DNA of 64,000 bases from Aspidapion aeneum (lineage: Eukaryota; Arthropoda; Insecta; Coleoptera; Brentidae), in contig OY755042.1 of the NCBI GenBank assembly GCA_963576565.1, positions 11,324,262 through 11,388,261 on the forward strand, in the 5' to 3' direction. The number at the start of each line of letters is the position of its first letter. The first letter of the stretch is position 1. Shown one piece after another: positions 10,458 to 22,130 of this stretch. The notes under the pieces are model-generated. The model was not told the DNA's origin, searched no databases, and worked only from the letters and a program-made list of their open reading frames with translations. The position numbers were made by a program, and so were the translations under genes.

Positions 10458-10690
10458 AAAAAATTGTGTGTGCTTAAGACCACACGGCAGAAATGTAAAC
10501 TTCAACAAGGCGAAATTAATAATACTGGCCTTCATCTGCATCATCATATCGCTGAATGTTCCTCTCACAGTTAGTCGACTTGGGCCGACTTCACCCGAAT
10601 GAGCGTTACATAGCCAAGCCTGACGGCTCAGTTCATTTCACTACCCACAAAAACTGCTAAACGCGCCTAAAGAAGTTTACACTTCAAAAA
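10458..10690 (+). pseudogene. Decayed copy of the small ORF at 19907-20182
   Basis: The DNA matches the minus strand of 19870-20150 over about 230 bp. The tail PNERYIAKPDGSVHFTT is kept, but the reading frame breaks in the hydrophobic segment. About 46 bp present in the other copy are absent; the gap falls between two ACTGGCC repeats, which fits a microhomology deletion. It ends in a stop shortly before the conserved GCGCCTAAAGAAGTTTACAC segment. Confidence 0.6.
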
Positions 10691-10835
10691 TTAAAAAATG
10701 TTTTGATAAAAATAAATTAGGTATTGAGTGTGACACGTCATTTTGAAGGAAATTTTAAAGTAAACTTAAAAAATCCATCGTTATTTGTAAACATAAATAA
10801 TTAACGTAAATTTTAGTACTCGTAAATTTCAAAAT

Positions 10836-11563
10836 CAAACGAGTTTTTATGGCTAATCGGGTAAAATTTTTTGTTTCTCTCATATTTTTCCTTAGGTAGC
10901 TCGAAAGCTTGTACCTCTCGGGGGTCCAAGATCTAATGGACACCTAATAAGTGTTGACAGTTGACTGTTTCGTCTTTATGGGACTCCTCAGAACTTGGTC
11001 AATGTTACATCCTTGCGAAGTTAATTAGATCGTTTTGTCTTTCGTCCTACATTTCTAGTGAGAAAACTAAACAGCCCATTCGGCAAGCAGCGCCATCTAC
11101 CAAAATACGAGAGAAACTAGAACAAGAGCAAGAATAAACTGCTATGCATATATCGATCCAAGAAAAGAAGAGAATACATCCGTGACCTTCGACAGCACAT
11201 TGTCTTTTGCCCAGCTTTAAGTCGTCAGCGGAATTTTGGTTTTTTGCTGACTGACAAGGTGCTTAAAAACACTAATCAACGTTCATCTGACCTATATAAG
11301 ACAATGTGCTGTAGAAGGTATCTTCTTTTGATCGATCGATATATAGCAGTTTATTACTCGCCTGCTTTTGTTCTAGTTTCTCTCGTATTTTGGTAGATGG
11401 CGCTTCTTGCGTAATGGACTATTTGGTTTTCTCACTGTAAACGTAGAATAAGAGCAGTGTTCTGATGAGACCCCCCTGAGAATAAGCTTTTGAGCTGTTC
11501 ACGGAAAAATACGAGAGAAACTAATACTAAAACTTATTTTTACCCGAATAGCCAAGAAAACTT
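10836..11563. mobile_element. Foldback (palindromic) MITE, family with ATCGGGTAAAA ends
   Basis: The left end TGGCTAATCGGGTAAAA and TTTGTTTCTCTCATATTTTT match, inverted, AAAAATACGAGAGAAACTA and TACCCGAATAGCC at the right. Inner segments are also mirrored: GCGCCATCTACCAAAATACG at 11088 against its inverse at 11385, and CAGCACATTGTCTT at 11195 against its inverse near 11300. The centre is at about 11245. It is non-coding and could form a long hairpin RNA if transcribed. Confidence 0.8.
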
Positions 11564-11904
11564 CTTTAATAAATCACGTATTACCAATTTATTTCTTAAT
11601 TGATATTTTGTTAGGGCCCCTCAGCCCCTGCTTCTGAATTTAAAGTGGTGATAGTAGAAATAAATTACTTTAAATCTAGAAATTAAAACAAGTTTTAAAA
11701 TATAAGAATCAAAAATTTAGTCTGATGTCCAAAACGTGCTTTTTAAGAAAATCTGTAAGAATTTAAAATTAGAACTCTGCTGGGGATACACTTATTTACT
11801 CACTGTGCTTTTTTTGGTTTTTGACTTTTTGGCATTTCCGAGTTTCGGATCTCAAATCATGTTTAATTTGAATTCTGTCTGAGAGGTTGCTGAAAATAGA
11901 TACA
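11564..11904. other. Stretch with nothing assignable
   Basis: AT-rich, with no ORF or paired repeats. A short GGGCCCCTCAGCCCC lies at about 11614; it resembles hAT MITE interiors but stands alone. Confidence 0.4.
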
Positions 11905-12040
11905 CGATTACCCAGTGTTGCCAGATTTGAAGGTTTTTGAACAAAAAATTTTGACTATTGAAGCTTTTTATCCGAATTTGAATGATTTTGACTATTTTGA
12001 GGCAAAGTTTTGAACCGAACCAATAACACAGCCCCACAAA

Positions 12041-12649
12041 AAAAAAGTTCATACTCGAAGGTTGGACATATGTATTTCTATGTATTTTTCGACGCTGAAT
12101 CCGATCCCGAGCTCAAAATGGCCCTCCACGTCTGGAATTGGCCCCAGGGGCCAAAAATGGCCTCTATATGGCCAGAGGTGGATTCCGATATGAGGCGTGG
12201 TTAGAGGTGCATTCTAAAGCCAAAGTCGGGGTTATGGTCGAAAAGTTCACGGCCAACTGAAATTGCCCGTTTGGAATCGGAAAAATGGCCCTCCAGCCCA
12301 GGGACCGTAAAATCGTGTTTCGGGTGTCGTATTCCAGTATTCAAAAGTACACAAAAATACCACTGTTGCCATTGCGACGCCCGAAACACGATTTTTCTGT
12401 CCCTGAGGGGCCATTTTCCCGGTCCCAAACCGGAAATTTCAGTTGGCCGTGAACTTTTTGACCACAAACTCGACTTGCACCTTTAACCACGCCTCATATT
12501 GGAATCCACCTCTCAGGCTATATAGAGGCCATTTTTGGCCCCTGGGGCCAATTCCAGACGTAAAGGGCCATTTCTAAGCTCGAGATCGGATTCAGCGTCG
12601 AAAAATACATGGGAATACATATGTCCGACCCTCGAGTATAAACTTTTTT
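12041..12649. repeat. 610-bp large palindrome, GC-richer than its surroundings
   Basis: The arms mirror each other around about 12345: ATACTCGAAGGTTGGACATA against its inverse at 12624-12640; GACGCTGAATCCGAT against ATCGGATTCAGCGTC; TCCGATATGAGGCGTGG against CCACGCCTCATATTGGA; AAAAGTTCACGGCCAACTGAA against its inverse near 12440-12460; AATCGTGTTTCGGG against CCCGAAACACGATT. It carries GGCCCCAGGGGCC-type blocks. ORFs across it are symmetrical shadows. It ends exactly where TGTC element copy C begins. No target duplication is visible for it alone. Confidence 0.85.
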
Positions 12650-13783
<1,134 letters not shown>

Positions 13784-14018
13784 GAGGGTCTGTGTAATTT
13801 TACCAAACTTAACTTATGTAGGTAAAGTTAAACTTTTTATTTATATTTATGATTTAACTTATAAATCTTTTATTTGTTTGGTTTTTTATTCCATTTTTAT
13901 TTAAAAAAATTCTTGGTATAAGTTTTTTTTGATTTGGTGTTTTGAAGGATATATGAAGGGTTTTTGTCACTTAGTTAAAGGAAAGTTGTCAGACAAGTCT
14001 GGCAACACTGCGATTACC

Positions 14019-14406
14019 CCAAGTTCAAATAGAAGCTCTAGAAGAAAATATAATTTAGATTAACAAAAAATAAATTTAAAAGAGCTGCGATCCGCGTACT
14101 AAAATACTAAACAAAAAACAACAGTATTTACTAAAGGTTGCTAAGTATCTCAAGTCAATGGTAATCTTCGTTTTAAGGCGCGTATTTATTTGAGCAGAAT
14201 TCGCATGCCTCGCTGGGAGACCAAAATAATGTAAAGTAATTTTTACCCATTTTGGTCGGCGAAAATAAATCACGGGGACGCTTCCAATCCGAGATTCTCC
14301 CCCCAGTGTAACACCACTGACCAAAACAAACTAATGCATTTTTTTGATCCTCATGGACAGTTAGCAACCCCCTTGTTTTGACTTGTGGGATGTCGATTTT
14401 ATTTAT
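14019..14406. other. Stretch without assignable feature
   Basis: No coding evidence and no paired repeats. It separates the hAT-like element from TGTC element copy D. Confidence 0.4.
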
Positions 14407-14998
14407 TAGCTCACACTACTACTATAAGTAGTGTGAGCGAGCTATGGTGATCCTAATTTTTTCGAGAAAAAAAAAGTTGCTCCGATTTCAAAAATTTTTA
14501 TATATCTTTGCGTTTCAGATGATTTTGAAACTTTTTTGTTTTGCTGTCTGTCTGTATGTCTGTCTGTAACGACCAACCCGCATAACTCAAAAACCGCTTG
14601 TCCGATTTTAATGAAATTTGGTACCTAAGTTGAGTCTTGGGCCGTGATGGTCCCATTTAAAAATGAACAAAATCCACCGAACGCAAGCCAAATAAAAGGG
14701 TGGGGGTAGATTCCAAAAATTAGAGTTTATGTGAAAATATGGCGTGTGTGATATCAAACGAAAGGTAATTGAGTCTGGAGTTAAACAAAATACATTTTAG
14801 TTTTTTTTAAAAAGGTGGGGGGTAGATTAAAAAAATTTGAGTTTAAGTCAAAACATGGCTTGTGTGGTATCAAACGAAAGGTAATTGTGTCTGGAGTTGA
14901 ATAAAATATATTTCAGTTTTTGATTATATTAGCTCACACTATAACTATAGTACCTAGTGTGAGCTTAGGTGCCCATAGATTGGCAGAGTTTTTTTAAG
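14407..14998 (+). mobile_element. Hairpin-ended TGTC element, copy D
   Basis: Complete architecture with a short TGTC run (14545-14568), the intact core AACGACCAACCCGCATAACT and GATTTTAATGAAATTTGGTA, two ~110-bp modules, the 3' hairpin TAGCTCACAC...GTGTGAGCTTA and the tail TTGGCAGAGTTTTTTT. It lies tail to tail with copy E, which begins about 100 bp later in the opposite orientation. Confidence 0.88.
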
Positions 14999-15099
14999 TT
15001 AGACCACCCAGTGCCATAAACCATTCTGAGTACTAAATTTCATCTAAAACACAAGTAATAATTTTACCAGAACTCCATTTTTTGAAATATATCCCACCT

Positions 15100-15574
15100 A
15101 GGTTGATTTTACAACCTAAGGACCAACTTTTATTAAAATCGGGCAAGAAGTTTTTGAGTTATGTGCGTTGCTCGTTACAGACAGTCGTCCGTGGTGTAGT
15201 GGTAGCAATATTTGCTTCACACACCGGCGGTCCGGGTTCGATTCCTGGCTAGGTACTTGGTTGTTTGTGATTGTTTAAAAAAATGCTTTAACTTTGCTCA
15301 AACTTTGCGAAACTGGCGATTGATTCTTATTGGATGGAAAGTCCTAGTTTAAAAAAAAAAGACGAGGCGACAAAAAAGTTTAAAAATCATCTGACACGCA
15401 AAGATATCTATATAATTTTTTTTGAAATCGTAGCAACTTACCGCTTCTCGAGCGTGATAGGGATTATCTTGCAAGTGCGCATACCCGTAAAACAAAAAAA
15501 CTTTTTTTTATTTTTTTTGACACGATCACTATAGCTCGCTCACACTACTATAGTTATGGGACACGTGTGAGCTA
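15100..15574 (-). mobile_element. Hairpin-ended TGTC element, copy E (diverged, SINE-interrupted)
   Basis: Minus orientation. The hairpin end is at 15537-15574 (AGCTCACACGTG... in its sense), followed by CTTTGCGTGTCAGATGATTTTT, GTCGCCTCGTC, the SINE, CTGTCTGTAACGAGCAACGC and CCCGATTTTAATAAAAGTTGG. The tandem modules and the 3' hairpin were not recognised. The 15425-15520 segment is unlike other copies. Confidence 0.75.
15185..15360 (+). mobile_element. tRNA-derived SINE (tRNA-Val-like head)
   Basis: The head TCCGTGGTGTAGTGGTAGCA carries the A-box pattern and GGGTTCGATTCC is a canonical B box, so an internal RNA polymerase III promoter is present. The anticodon-loop position reads TTCACAC, giving CAC (Val-like), but the anticodon and acceptor stems do not pair well, so it is not a working tRNA. 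A ~105-bp body (15250-15350) follows, ending in ten A. It interrupts the TGTC tract of element E. A target duplication is at best very short. Confidence 0.85.
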
Positions 15575-15825
15575 AAAATCTGTAAAATACAAAAAACACT
15601 AATTATTTTATCTTTGCGCTTTCTTTATTTGACATTTAATCAAGTCTAGCATGTAATCGATAATAGATTAAAATAATATGAAATACGAAAAACCATGTTA
15701 GCAATAAAATTCCCAGAAAATGGATGGTTAATCACAGAATTTATGCTTTGTAAATTACATGACTCATTCTTTGGCTCGAGGAAATTCTAATGTATTGTCT
15801 GAAATTTAAAATAGTAATTGTGAAT

Positions 15826-16177
15826 CAGTGGCGCACCCAGGAATGTATTTTAAGGGGGGGCGAGGCCTCATGATGTCGTATTTTATAAATCAAACAAGTT
15901 TCGTGGCTAATCGGGCAAAAAGGAGTTTTTTGTTTCTCTCATATTTTTCCGTGGGTAGCCTGAAAGCACGGGGTCCAAGATCTAATGAGGAAAACAAAAA
16001 ACTCCTTTTTGCCCGATTAGCCACGAAACTTGTTTGATTTTTAAATTCACGGGTACGAAATTCCACGTGTCGTATTTTATGTTTCTTTTTGTTTATTCAT
16101 GAAATATGTGGAAAATATCTAAAAATAACTTAGGCTTGGGGGGCCGGGCACCGCGGCTTCCCCTGGCTGCGCCCATG
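15826..16177. mobile_element. hAT-like MITE with CAGTGGCGCACCCAGG end
   Basis: The left end CAGTGGCGCACCCAGG resembles, inverted, the right end CCTGGCTGCGCCCATG. Inside are G runs, TGTCGTATTTTA and GAAATATGTGGAAAATAT, shared with the MITEs at 8998 and 26029. No clear 8-bp duplication is visible. A foldback element sits inside it. Confidence 0.6.
15890..16040. mobile_element. Short foldback MITE, deletion derivative of the 10836 family
   Basis: AAACAAGTTTCGTGGCTAAT plus CGGGCAAAAAGGAGTTTTTT at the left is an almost exact inverse of the right end. Inner TTTGTTTCTCTCATATTTTT and GGGGTCCAAGATCTAATG are shared with 10836-11563 and 44371-44904. The arms are about 48 bp. Confidence 0.8.
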
Positions 16178-16191
16178 TTTAAATATATGTA

Positions 16192-17402
16192 CAGGGTGTC
16201 CCAAATTCGATGTTTTTGGTGGGTCTCGGGTATTTCTAGGGGAGATAGAAAACACTGACTCCCCTTTGCGACGCTAAAATGAAACCGCATCTTGATATAG
16301 CACGCCGTTTTTACGCTACGGGGTGTTTTCGAAAACCCTGCATTTTGGAATGGGGTCTATAACTTTTTTATTTATGAAAATTTTGTTTTGGTGTAAAGAG
16401 CTTTCTTATAGATCTTATACCTGTACAGGTACCATTTTTAATGGTCTTAAATGGAAAACTCAGTTATTGTAAAAGAGACAGACCTGGAGATTTCACATTA
16501 CTGTCTTAAAATTTTGAGACCAGAAAAAAAAAATATTTTTTTTTCCACCCCTTGTAGTTTTAAAGCTACAGACAGTTGATCCTGTCAATAAAATGACGTC
16601 ACATTTTTGATCCCTCGAGTCGAATACCAGATTTCAGAAAAAAATTAAGGAAAAATTACGGATCTGGACTTTTCTTTCAATTTTTTTTTATAGCTAGGTG
16701 TTAATAAAAATCCAGGTCCGTATTTAACTTATTAATTTTTTTTCTGAAATCTCGAATCCGACTCTTCGGATCAAATATTTGACAATGTCATTTTATTGAC
16801 AGGATCAACTGTCTGTAGAGAAGTTTGAACAAAATTAAAATATCTGCACTAATAACAAAGATATGACAAACGTTTAGAATTACGGATTTTTGAATTTTCC
16901 CTCGTAGCTCCAAAACTATAAGGGCTGAAAAAAAACTTTTGACTTATTTTTTTAGATCTCGATACTTAAGGTTAGTAATGTGAAGTCCCCAGTTCTCTAT
17001 TTTTTAAAATAACTGAGTTTCCTATTCAATCAACTGCGTCATCACCAGACTTTTGTAATTCCATTTAGGAACACTAGCTCAGGACAGAATTCTCCCCTAG
17101 TCAGAATGGTCAAATTGTATAATGACTATTGTAATAACATTGATATTTTTAACCTTAGTCTTAGTGCTTTTAAAACCAGAATTAAGTCCGTTTTTAATTA
17201 ATGTTGCAATACTTATTGCCGATCCTTAGTTTAGGCATGTTTCGTAAACATATAAGTTTAATTTTCGATCTTTAGTTTAGGCTTTTTTTTCTTAAACATA
17301 TAAGTTTAGCTATTAGTGAATACTTGTTTTGGATATTTATTATCTGTTAGTATTCCAAATAAATAAATAAATAAATAAATACCATCAAAAATGGGACACC
17401 CT
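16192..17402. mobile_element. Mariner-type foldback element split by a LINE
   Basis: The outer ends CAGGGTGTCCCA and TGGGACACCCT are inverted. Large inner arms mirror each other: CTACAGACAGTTGATCCTGT plus CAATAAAATGACGTCA (16566-16601) against 16782-16818, and AAACTCAGTTATT (16452) against AATAACTGAGTTT (about 17008-17020). A ~100-bp stretch in the right arm (16822-16900) has no partner. Non-coding. Confidence 0.75.
17030..17380 (+). pseudogene. 5'-truncated LINE, C-terminal codons plus (AAAT)n tail
   Basis: One open frame reads HQTFVIPFRNTSSGQNSPLV, then RMVKLYND, DIFNLSLSAFKTRIK and a stop (about 17035-17202). This is the usual arthropod LINE ending: ...F-VP--RT----SPL-RM---YN then DIF--SL--FK. 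About 180 bp of 3' UTR follow with two similar TTTAGTTTAGGC...AAACATATAAGTTTA blocks, then about six AAAT units. The RT domain is absent. It interrupts the right arm of the foldback element. Confidence 0.85.
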
Positions 17403-18085
17403 TTACTAACCGTGTAAACTGTAAACTTCATATTTTATAAAAGTGCTGTAAAATGTACAAAAAACCTTTTTTTTTAATGCTTTTGGTTTGAACCTTCTAG
17501 GACTAGAAGCAAAACACTTTTTTTTCAGCGAAAGTTTATAATGAAAGACCCTGTAGCTGTTACATCCAATTTAGAAGTTCTACCTAAAATGAATTAAAAA
17601 GGTTCAGTGTTTTGGAAAAATTCCGAGTCATATCGACTTTTCTTTCATGCGGGACATTTTGTTATTAAAAACTTGCATTAAATATGTTTGTTAAGAACTT
17701 TTTAAAATCGCAATTAAATTGCAAACAGCTAGATTTAGGCCAAAACGTTGTTTTTCAAGGCAAGGGCTGGTTCGAATTCAAAAAAAGAAGACGCCAACGA
17801 ATAGCGAAAAGGTCAAATTTTTGCCCCAAATTTTGTTTTTTAAGATGGCGAACAAGTTTAAATTAACATGTTAATTTCATAATAGTCTTTAGCTCCACAA
17901 CCCAGGGCGAAAAACCTTGACTTGTTCGATGATCAACTTCCTTCCATTCCTTTCTATTCGCCTTGGGTGTCTGATTGCTGAATCTTAGCGTTTGGAGATT
18001 TTTTTTCGACTTTCAGCCGGTGTTTTATTAAAAATTTGCTTTAGGGGTTCCATTTTGTCCATCATTTCTCTAGGTGTTCATGTTG
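17403..18085. other. AT-rich stretch, no gene recognised
   Basis: A 60-codon frame at 17684 (basic, no motif) looks like chance. No paired repeats were seen. Confidence 0.35.
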
Positions 18086-18385
18086 AAAGTCAGATTAAAG
18101 CACACTCCCAAGTGAACTCCACTCCGAGGTATGCCTATTTTCAATTTTGAAACTCTCAAAAATTGTTATAAAATCTAAGTATTGTAAGCTATTTCACCGG
18201 AAAATTTCATGAAAATCGGAATAGCGGTTAAGGAACTATCGTGTTACGGACAGACATACACACACTGACATGGAAAGACGTCACGACGATACTGCTAAAA
18301 CAAGAGAGTTATCTAAAAGAAAAATCCGAGAACAATACCTTCTCTAGCCATTGCTGGGCGAGCTAAGAAGGTAAAAACTACAATT
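18086..18385. repeat. Probable dispersed repeat with ATTTCATGAAAATCGG core
   Basis: The region contains CAAGTGAACTCCACTCCGAG, AATTTCATGAAAATCGG, AGCGGTTAAGGAACTATCG and ACGGACAGACATACACACAC. The phrase CAAGTGAACTCCACACTAAA followed later by an ACAGTCACACACACA run recurs at 30565-30790, so this is likely a dispersed element. Its ends could not be set. Confidence 0.45.
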
Positions 18386-19058
18386 TTTTAAAATCTAATA
18401 AAGATTTTGCTCTTTTTAACATTCGGCTTTTATGTTTTGGAATTTAGACAGGTATCTAAAAACTAATTAATAAATATGTAAAAAAAGTTTTTTTTGGTTC
18501 ACTCGGCTGCAGTAAGAGCTTAGATTCGCATCTTTTTATTGTAAAAATTTTGGGTTCATTAGGATTAGATAATCTTAGTTAAGGCGTTTATAGTCAAAAT
18601 ACGTCTATATATTCAACGAGGTCAAAGTACTTTGTAATGGCAGTCAAAAATTGTCCCATTAATAAAATTGCCAATGCCGAGCACAAACACAGGAGCACTC
18701 TTCAAATCCCATTTAGCTTGACGGTTGATTTATATCTTTCACACCCACTAAATAGCAAAACTTTTTTCCATTTAGTAGGTACAGATCGAACGGGATTCAC
18801 TTCTACTTGTAGAACATTGCGAATAAGCTTAGAATTTATTTTATAATTTTCTATTTTCAAATTCGTCATAAAAAATGTTTCTATTCTTCTTATTGGTGCT
18901 ATAGACTTGAGTCAGCTTTATCTGAATTGTATGGTAATCGAGTTGTTTCAGCAGCAATTTGTCAGAAATTAGAAGTAGACATATATTGGGCAATCTCTTA
19001 CTGCATTATTAGGTACTCCTATACTCTGTACTGATGTTATCACCAGAGTAATACATTT
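18386..19058. other. Stretch without assignable feature
   Basis: AT-rich. The 69-codon frame at 18637 has no recognisable motif. No repeat pairing found. Confidence 0.35.
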
Positions 19059-19816
19059 TAGCTCACACATATACTATACTATAGTAGTGTGAGCTATGGT
19101 GATCCTAATTTTTTCGAGAAAAAAAAAGTTGCTCCGATTTCAATTTTTTTTATATATCTTTGCGTTTTAGATGATTTTGAAACTTTTTTGTCGCGCCGTC
19201 TGTCTGTCTGTCTGTCTATCTGTATGTCTGTCTGTCTGTCTGTCTGTCTGTATGTCTGTCTGTAACGACCAACGCGCATAACTCAAAAACCGCTTGCCCG
19301 ATTTAAATGAAATTTGGTACTTAGGCTGGGTCTTGGGTCGAGATGGTCCCATTTAAAAATTAACAAAATCCATTGAACACAAGCCAAATAAAAGGGTGGG
19401 GGTAGATTTCAAATATTAGAGTTTACGTGAAAATATGGCGTGTGTGATATCAAACGAAAGGTAATTGAGTCTGGCGTTAAACAAAATACATTTTAGTTTT
19501 TTTTTTAAGGGTGGGGGTAGATTTCAAAAATTAGACTTTAGGGGAAAATATGGCATGTGTGATATCAAACGAAAGGTAATTGAGTCTGGAGTTAAACAAA
19601 ATACATTATAGCTTGCGTTTTTTTTAAGGGTGGGGCGTAGATTTCAAAAATTTGAGTTTGATTTAAAACATGGATTGTGTGGTATCAAACGAAAGGTAAT
19701 TTAGTCTGGAGTTGAATAAAACATAGTTCAGTTTTTAATTATATTAGCTCACCCGTACACTATAACTGTAGTACCTAGTGTGAGCTTAGGGGCCCATATA
19801 TTGGCAGAGTATTTTA
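19059..19816 (+). mobile_element. Hairpin-ended TGTC element, copy F
   Basis: The most complete copy: 5' hairpin TAGCTCACACATATAC...GTGTGAGCTA; TTTTTTCGAGAAAA; CTTTGCGTTTTAGATGATTTTG; an ~65-bp TGTC run with TATC and TATG variants (19197-19263); AACGACCAACGCGCATAACT; GATTTAAATGAAATTTGGTA; three ~110-bp modules (19394, 19507, 19628) each with CAAACGAAAGGTAATT; a 3' hairpin; and TTGGCAGAGTATTTT. Confidence 0.92.
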
Positions 19817-19906
19817 AAGGTTTATATCATATTGGCCAGAATTTATCCAACGTATTTCGCTGATGCCAACTGACAGTTTTTGAAGTGTAAACTTCTTTAG
19901 GCGCGT

Positions 19907-20182
19907 TTAGCAGTTTTTGAGGGTAGTAAATTGAACTGAGCCATCAGGCTCGGCTATGTAACGCTCATTCGGGTAAAATCGGCTCGAGTCGACTAACTGT
20001 GAGAAACATTCAGCGAGCGATATGATGATGCAGATGAAGGCCAGTACACAGAAGAGTTCGGTTGGGTCCGCTTTGCCGAATATGTTATGGGCCAGTATTA
20101 TTAATTTCGCCTTCTTGAAGTTAACACTTCTGCCGTGTGGTCTTAATATAAGCACACACAATTTTTTTAATTTCCTGCACAT
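19907..20182 (-). CDS. Small ORF of a repeated sequence, possible secreted peptide
   Basis: A 91-codon frame with no family that I recognise. Residues 1-40 are basic (KKAKLIILAHNIFGK). A hydrophobic segment LFCVLAFICIIISLAECFS follows and could act as an internal signal sequence or membrane anchor. The last ~27 residues are polar, containing PNERYIAEPDGSVQFTT, and end KNC. The Met choice is uncertain because upstream DNA is open in another frame (20121-20366, basic, ending KKIVCAYIKTTRQKC), so a splice junction or frame change could lie between. A second, broken copy sits inverted at 10458-10690 with the same C-terminal pattern. It may be a captured exon or retrocopy of a host gene, or part of an unknown element. 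Confidence 0.35.
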   Translation of the reverse strand: MCRKLKKLCVLILRPHGRSVNFKKAKLIILAHNIFGKADPTELFCVLAFICIIISLAECFSQLVDSSRFYPNERYIAEPDGSVQFTTLKNC

Positions 20183-20899
20183 CGTTTTGTAGGTTTCCAG
20201 TTTTATTCAGCGTGCCGATTCTGATACTATCTTTATTGAATATCGTGGTTTTCCCTTCCATTCCATATCGCAGGACTAATTTTAAAGAATATATTTGTAG
20301 TTGTGGCTCATGATTTTTCAACCCTCGCCTCGGCCGGGACTGGATTATTTTCTTTATTTCGGTCATGACATTGCATGAGTTTTTATTACAATATGTGTCT
20401 TGTTGTTGGGGTTAATATAAAACTTTCAAAAGTTTTCTACGGACGCGAACAGTGTTACCTTCCATTGTGTAAAAGTGGGGGAGGAGAGAGGGAGGAGGGA
20501 ACTAGTAAAATGTGTAGAGAAAAATCATAAAGCGTGTGCTAAAAGAATTTTTGAAATCGCTCTAACTTTGTGAAAGGTATAGCTACAACTATTACTAATA
20601 ATCTATGTTTTCCCACTCAATAATTGGATTTATTTCTGTGGAGTGGTGTAAATAAAATAAAATAAAATAAACAATAAGGAGGGTGGGGAAAAGAGAGGGA
20701 GAAGAAGTTGGAAACTAGTAAAATGCTGTTGAGAAAAAGTCTTAAAGCCTGTGCAGAAAGAATTTTTGAAAGAACTTTTGAAATCGCTTTATATTTGTGA
20801 AAGTTATAGCTATAACTATTACTAATAAGGATGTCGGGTAGGAGAGAGGCAGAGGCGGGGGGGGGGAGGGGTCGGTTCGGTTCGGTTTTGCAATGGGTA

Positions 20900-22130
20900 C
20901 ATTGGCGTAGCTAGCCTTGCTTTTCAGGGGGGGGGGGGCCCGGTCTATCTTGAACAAAAAGCAAACATTGGTTTTAAAGAGACGTGCAAAGTGTGCAATG
21001 AATAAAAAAAAAATACGCGCATTAAATGTTCTAATATTTTAATATAACAAATTTAATAATACATTTACCAACTTATTTATATGTATACACAGGAAGTATG
21101 TAATTCAGCAATTCTACAAAGAAAGTTTTCTACGTCGCTGACTGAAAGCGTCTACCACACTGTCTAAGTCGACCTCAACATCTTTTTCTATGAATAACAA
21201 CAATGAATACAACTATTGTATTCATTGATAACAATGACAAACCTGAGTGTCTCTCTTGAGTCATAGTTGTTCTAAGCCAATTAAAAACTCTCCTCATGGC
21301 AGAGAAAGACCTCTCGCAAGTTGCACTTGAAATTGGAAGAATACTCGCAACTTTAAAAAGTTGGTGGAGGTTTGGATAGGTGTTTTCTGCTATATGTTGT
21401 TTGATAGAATCATGACCAACAGTTTGATTTAACCGAAAAATACAATTCTTTAAAACGGTCATTTCTGCTCTTAGAGTAGAAGTATTAATATTAAAAATTT
21501 CCCGGTATTGCTCGACGAATTTATTCCATTTAACGACGTGGGAAAACTTAATATGAAAATGGTTATGAAATTGTCACCAAAATCGGAAAATTTTCATAAG
21601 ACACTAAACGCTAACCTCAAAAAAACTAAAAAGATTATTATATTTATTTTAGAAAAACAGTTTAAAAAGGTCTTTTATAACCTTACGACATCTACAACCC
21701 GATTTCGGAAACAGAGGGGCAAAGGTCGCTGTCTTTATTAAATGCGAAATTTAACTTACACTTTTATAATATTTTACAAGATGTCGCCAATATGTATGAA
21801 ATATTCAATATGCATAATTATGTTTAAATTTAAAAAATATTTTCGGGAAATTGCATAAGTGCAGAAAAGTTACCGATAATTTAAAGAGAAAAGGCCTAAT
21901 TCCGCAAGACAAGGGCTTTTTCCTGAAATGTAAACATTATCTGAATGATTTTAAATTTTAATGCACCTATTTTATTTGAATATTTCCCGAATAATAATAG
22001 AAAAGTATGTATTTTCAGCGTCATGTTCTTTTACTAGTAGTCGGTAGGGGAGGCCTAAAATATCTTAGGGGGGCCTGAGGGACTTCAGGGGGGGGCCAGG
22101 CCCCCCTGGCCCCCCCTAGCTACGCCAATG
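20900..22130 (-). mobile_element. hAT transposon, internally deleted
   Basis: The termini CATTGGCGTAGCTAG and CTAGCTACGCCAATG are exact inverted repeats, and AATGGGTA flanks both sides (20892-20899 and 22131-22138), an exact 8-bp duplication. Long G/C runs lie just inside both ends. It is 1231 bp, against about 2.5-4 kb for autonomous hATs, and codes only for the transposase C-terminus. Confidence 0.95.
21175..21543 (-). pseudogene. hAT transposase C-terminal dimerisation domain
   Basis: The frame reads KWNKFVEQYREIFNINTSTL, then YPNLHQLFKVASILPISSAT followed by CERSFSAMRRVFNWLRTTM and LSLLSMN, then a stop. The segment L--VA--LPISSATCERSFSAMR-V--WLR-TM---R---L-LL-- is the hAT-family dimerisation domain, closest in style to ZMYM1-like transposases. 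The BED finger and the RNase H-like catalytic core are missing, so no transposition activity is expected. The frame stays open over the whole domain, which together with the exact target duplication points to a fairly young copy. Confidence 0.9.

Noticed and set aside
12201..12486. 88- and 71-codon ORFs on opposite strands with similar residues
   Set aside because: Mirror images produced by the 12041-12649 palindrome.
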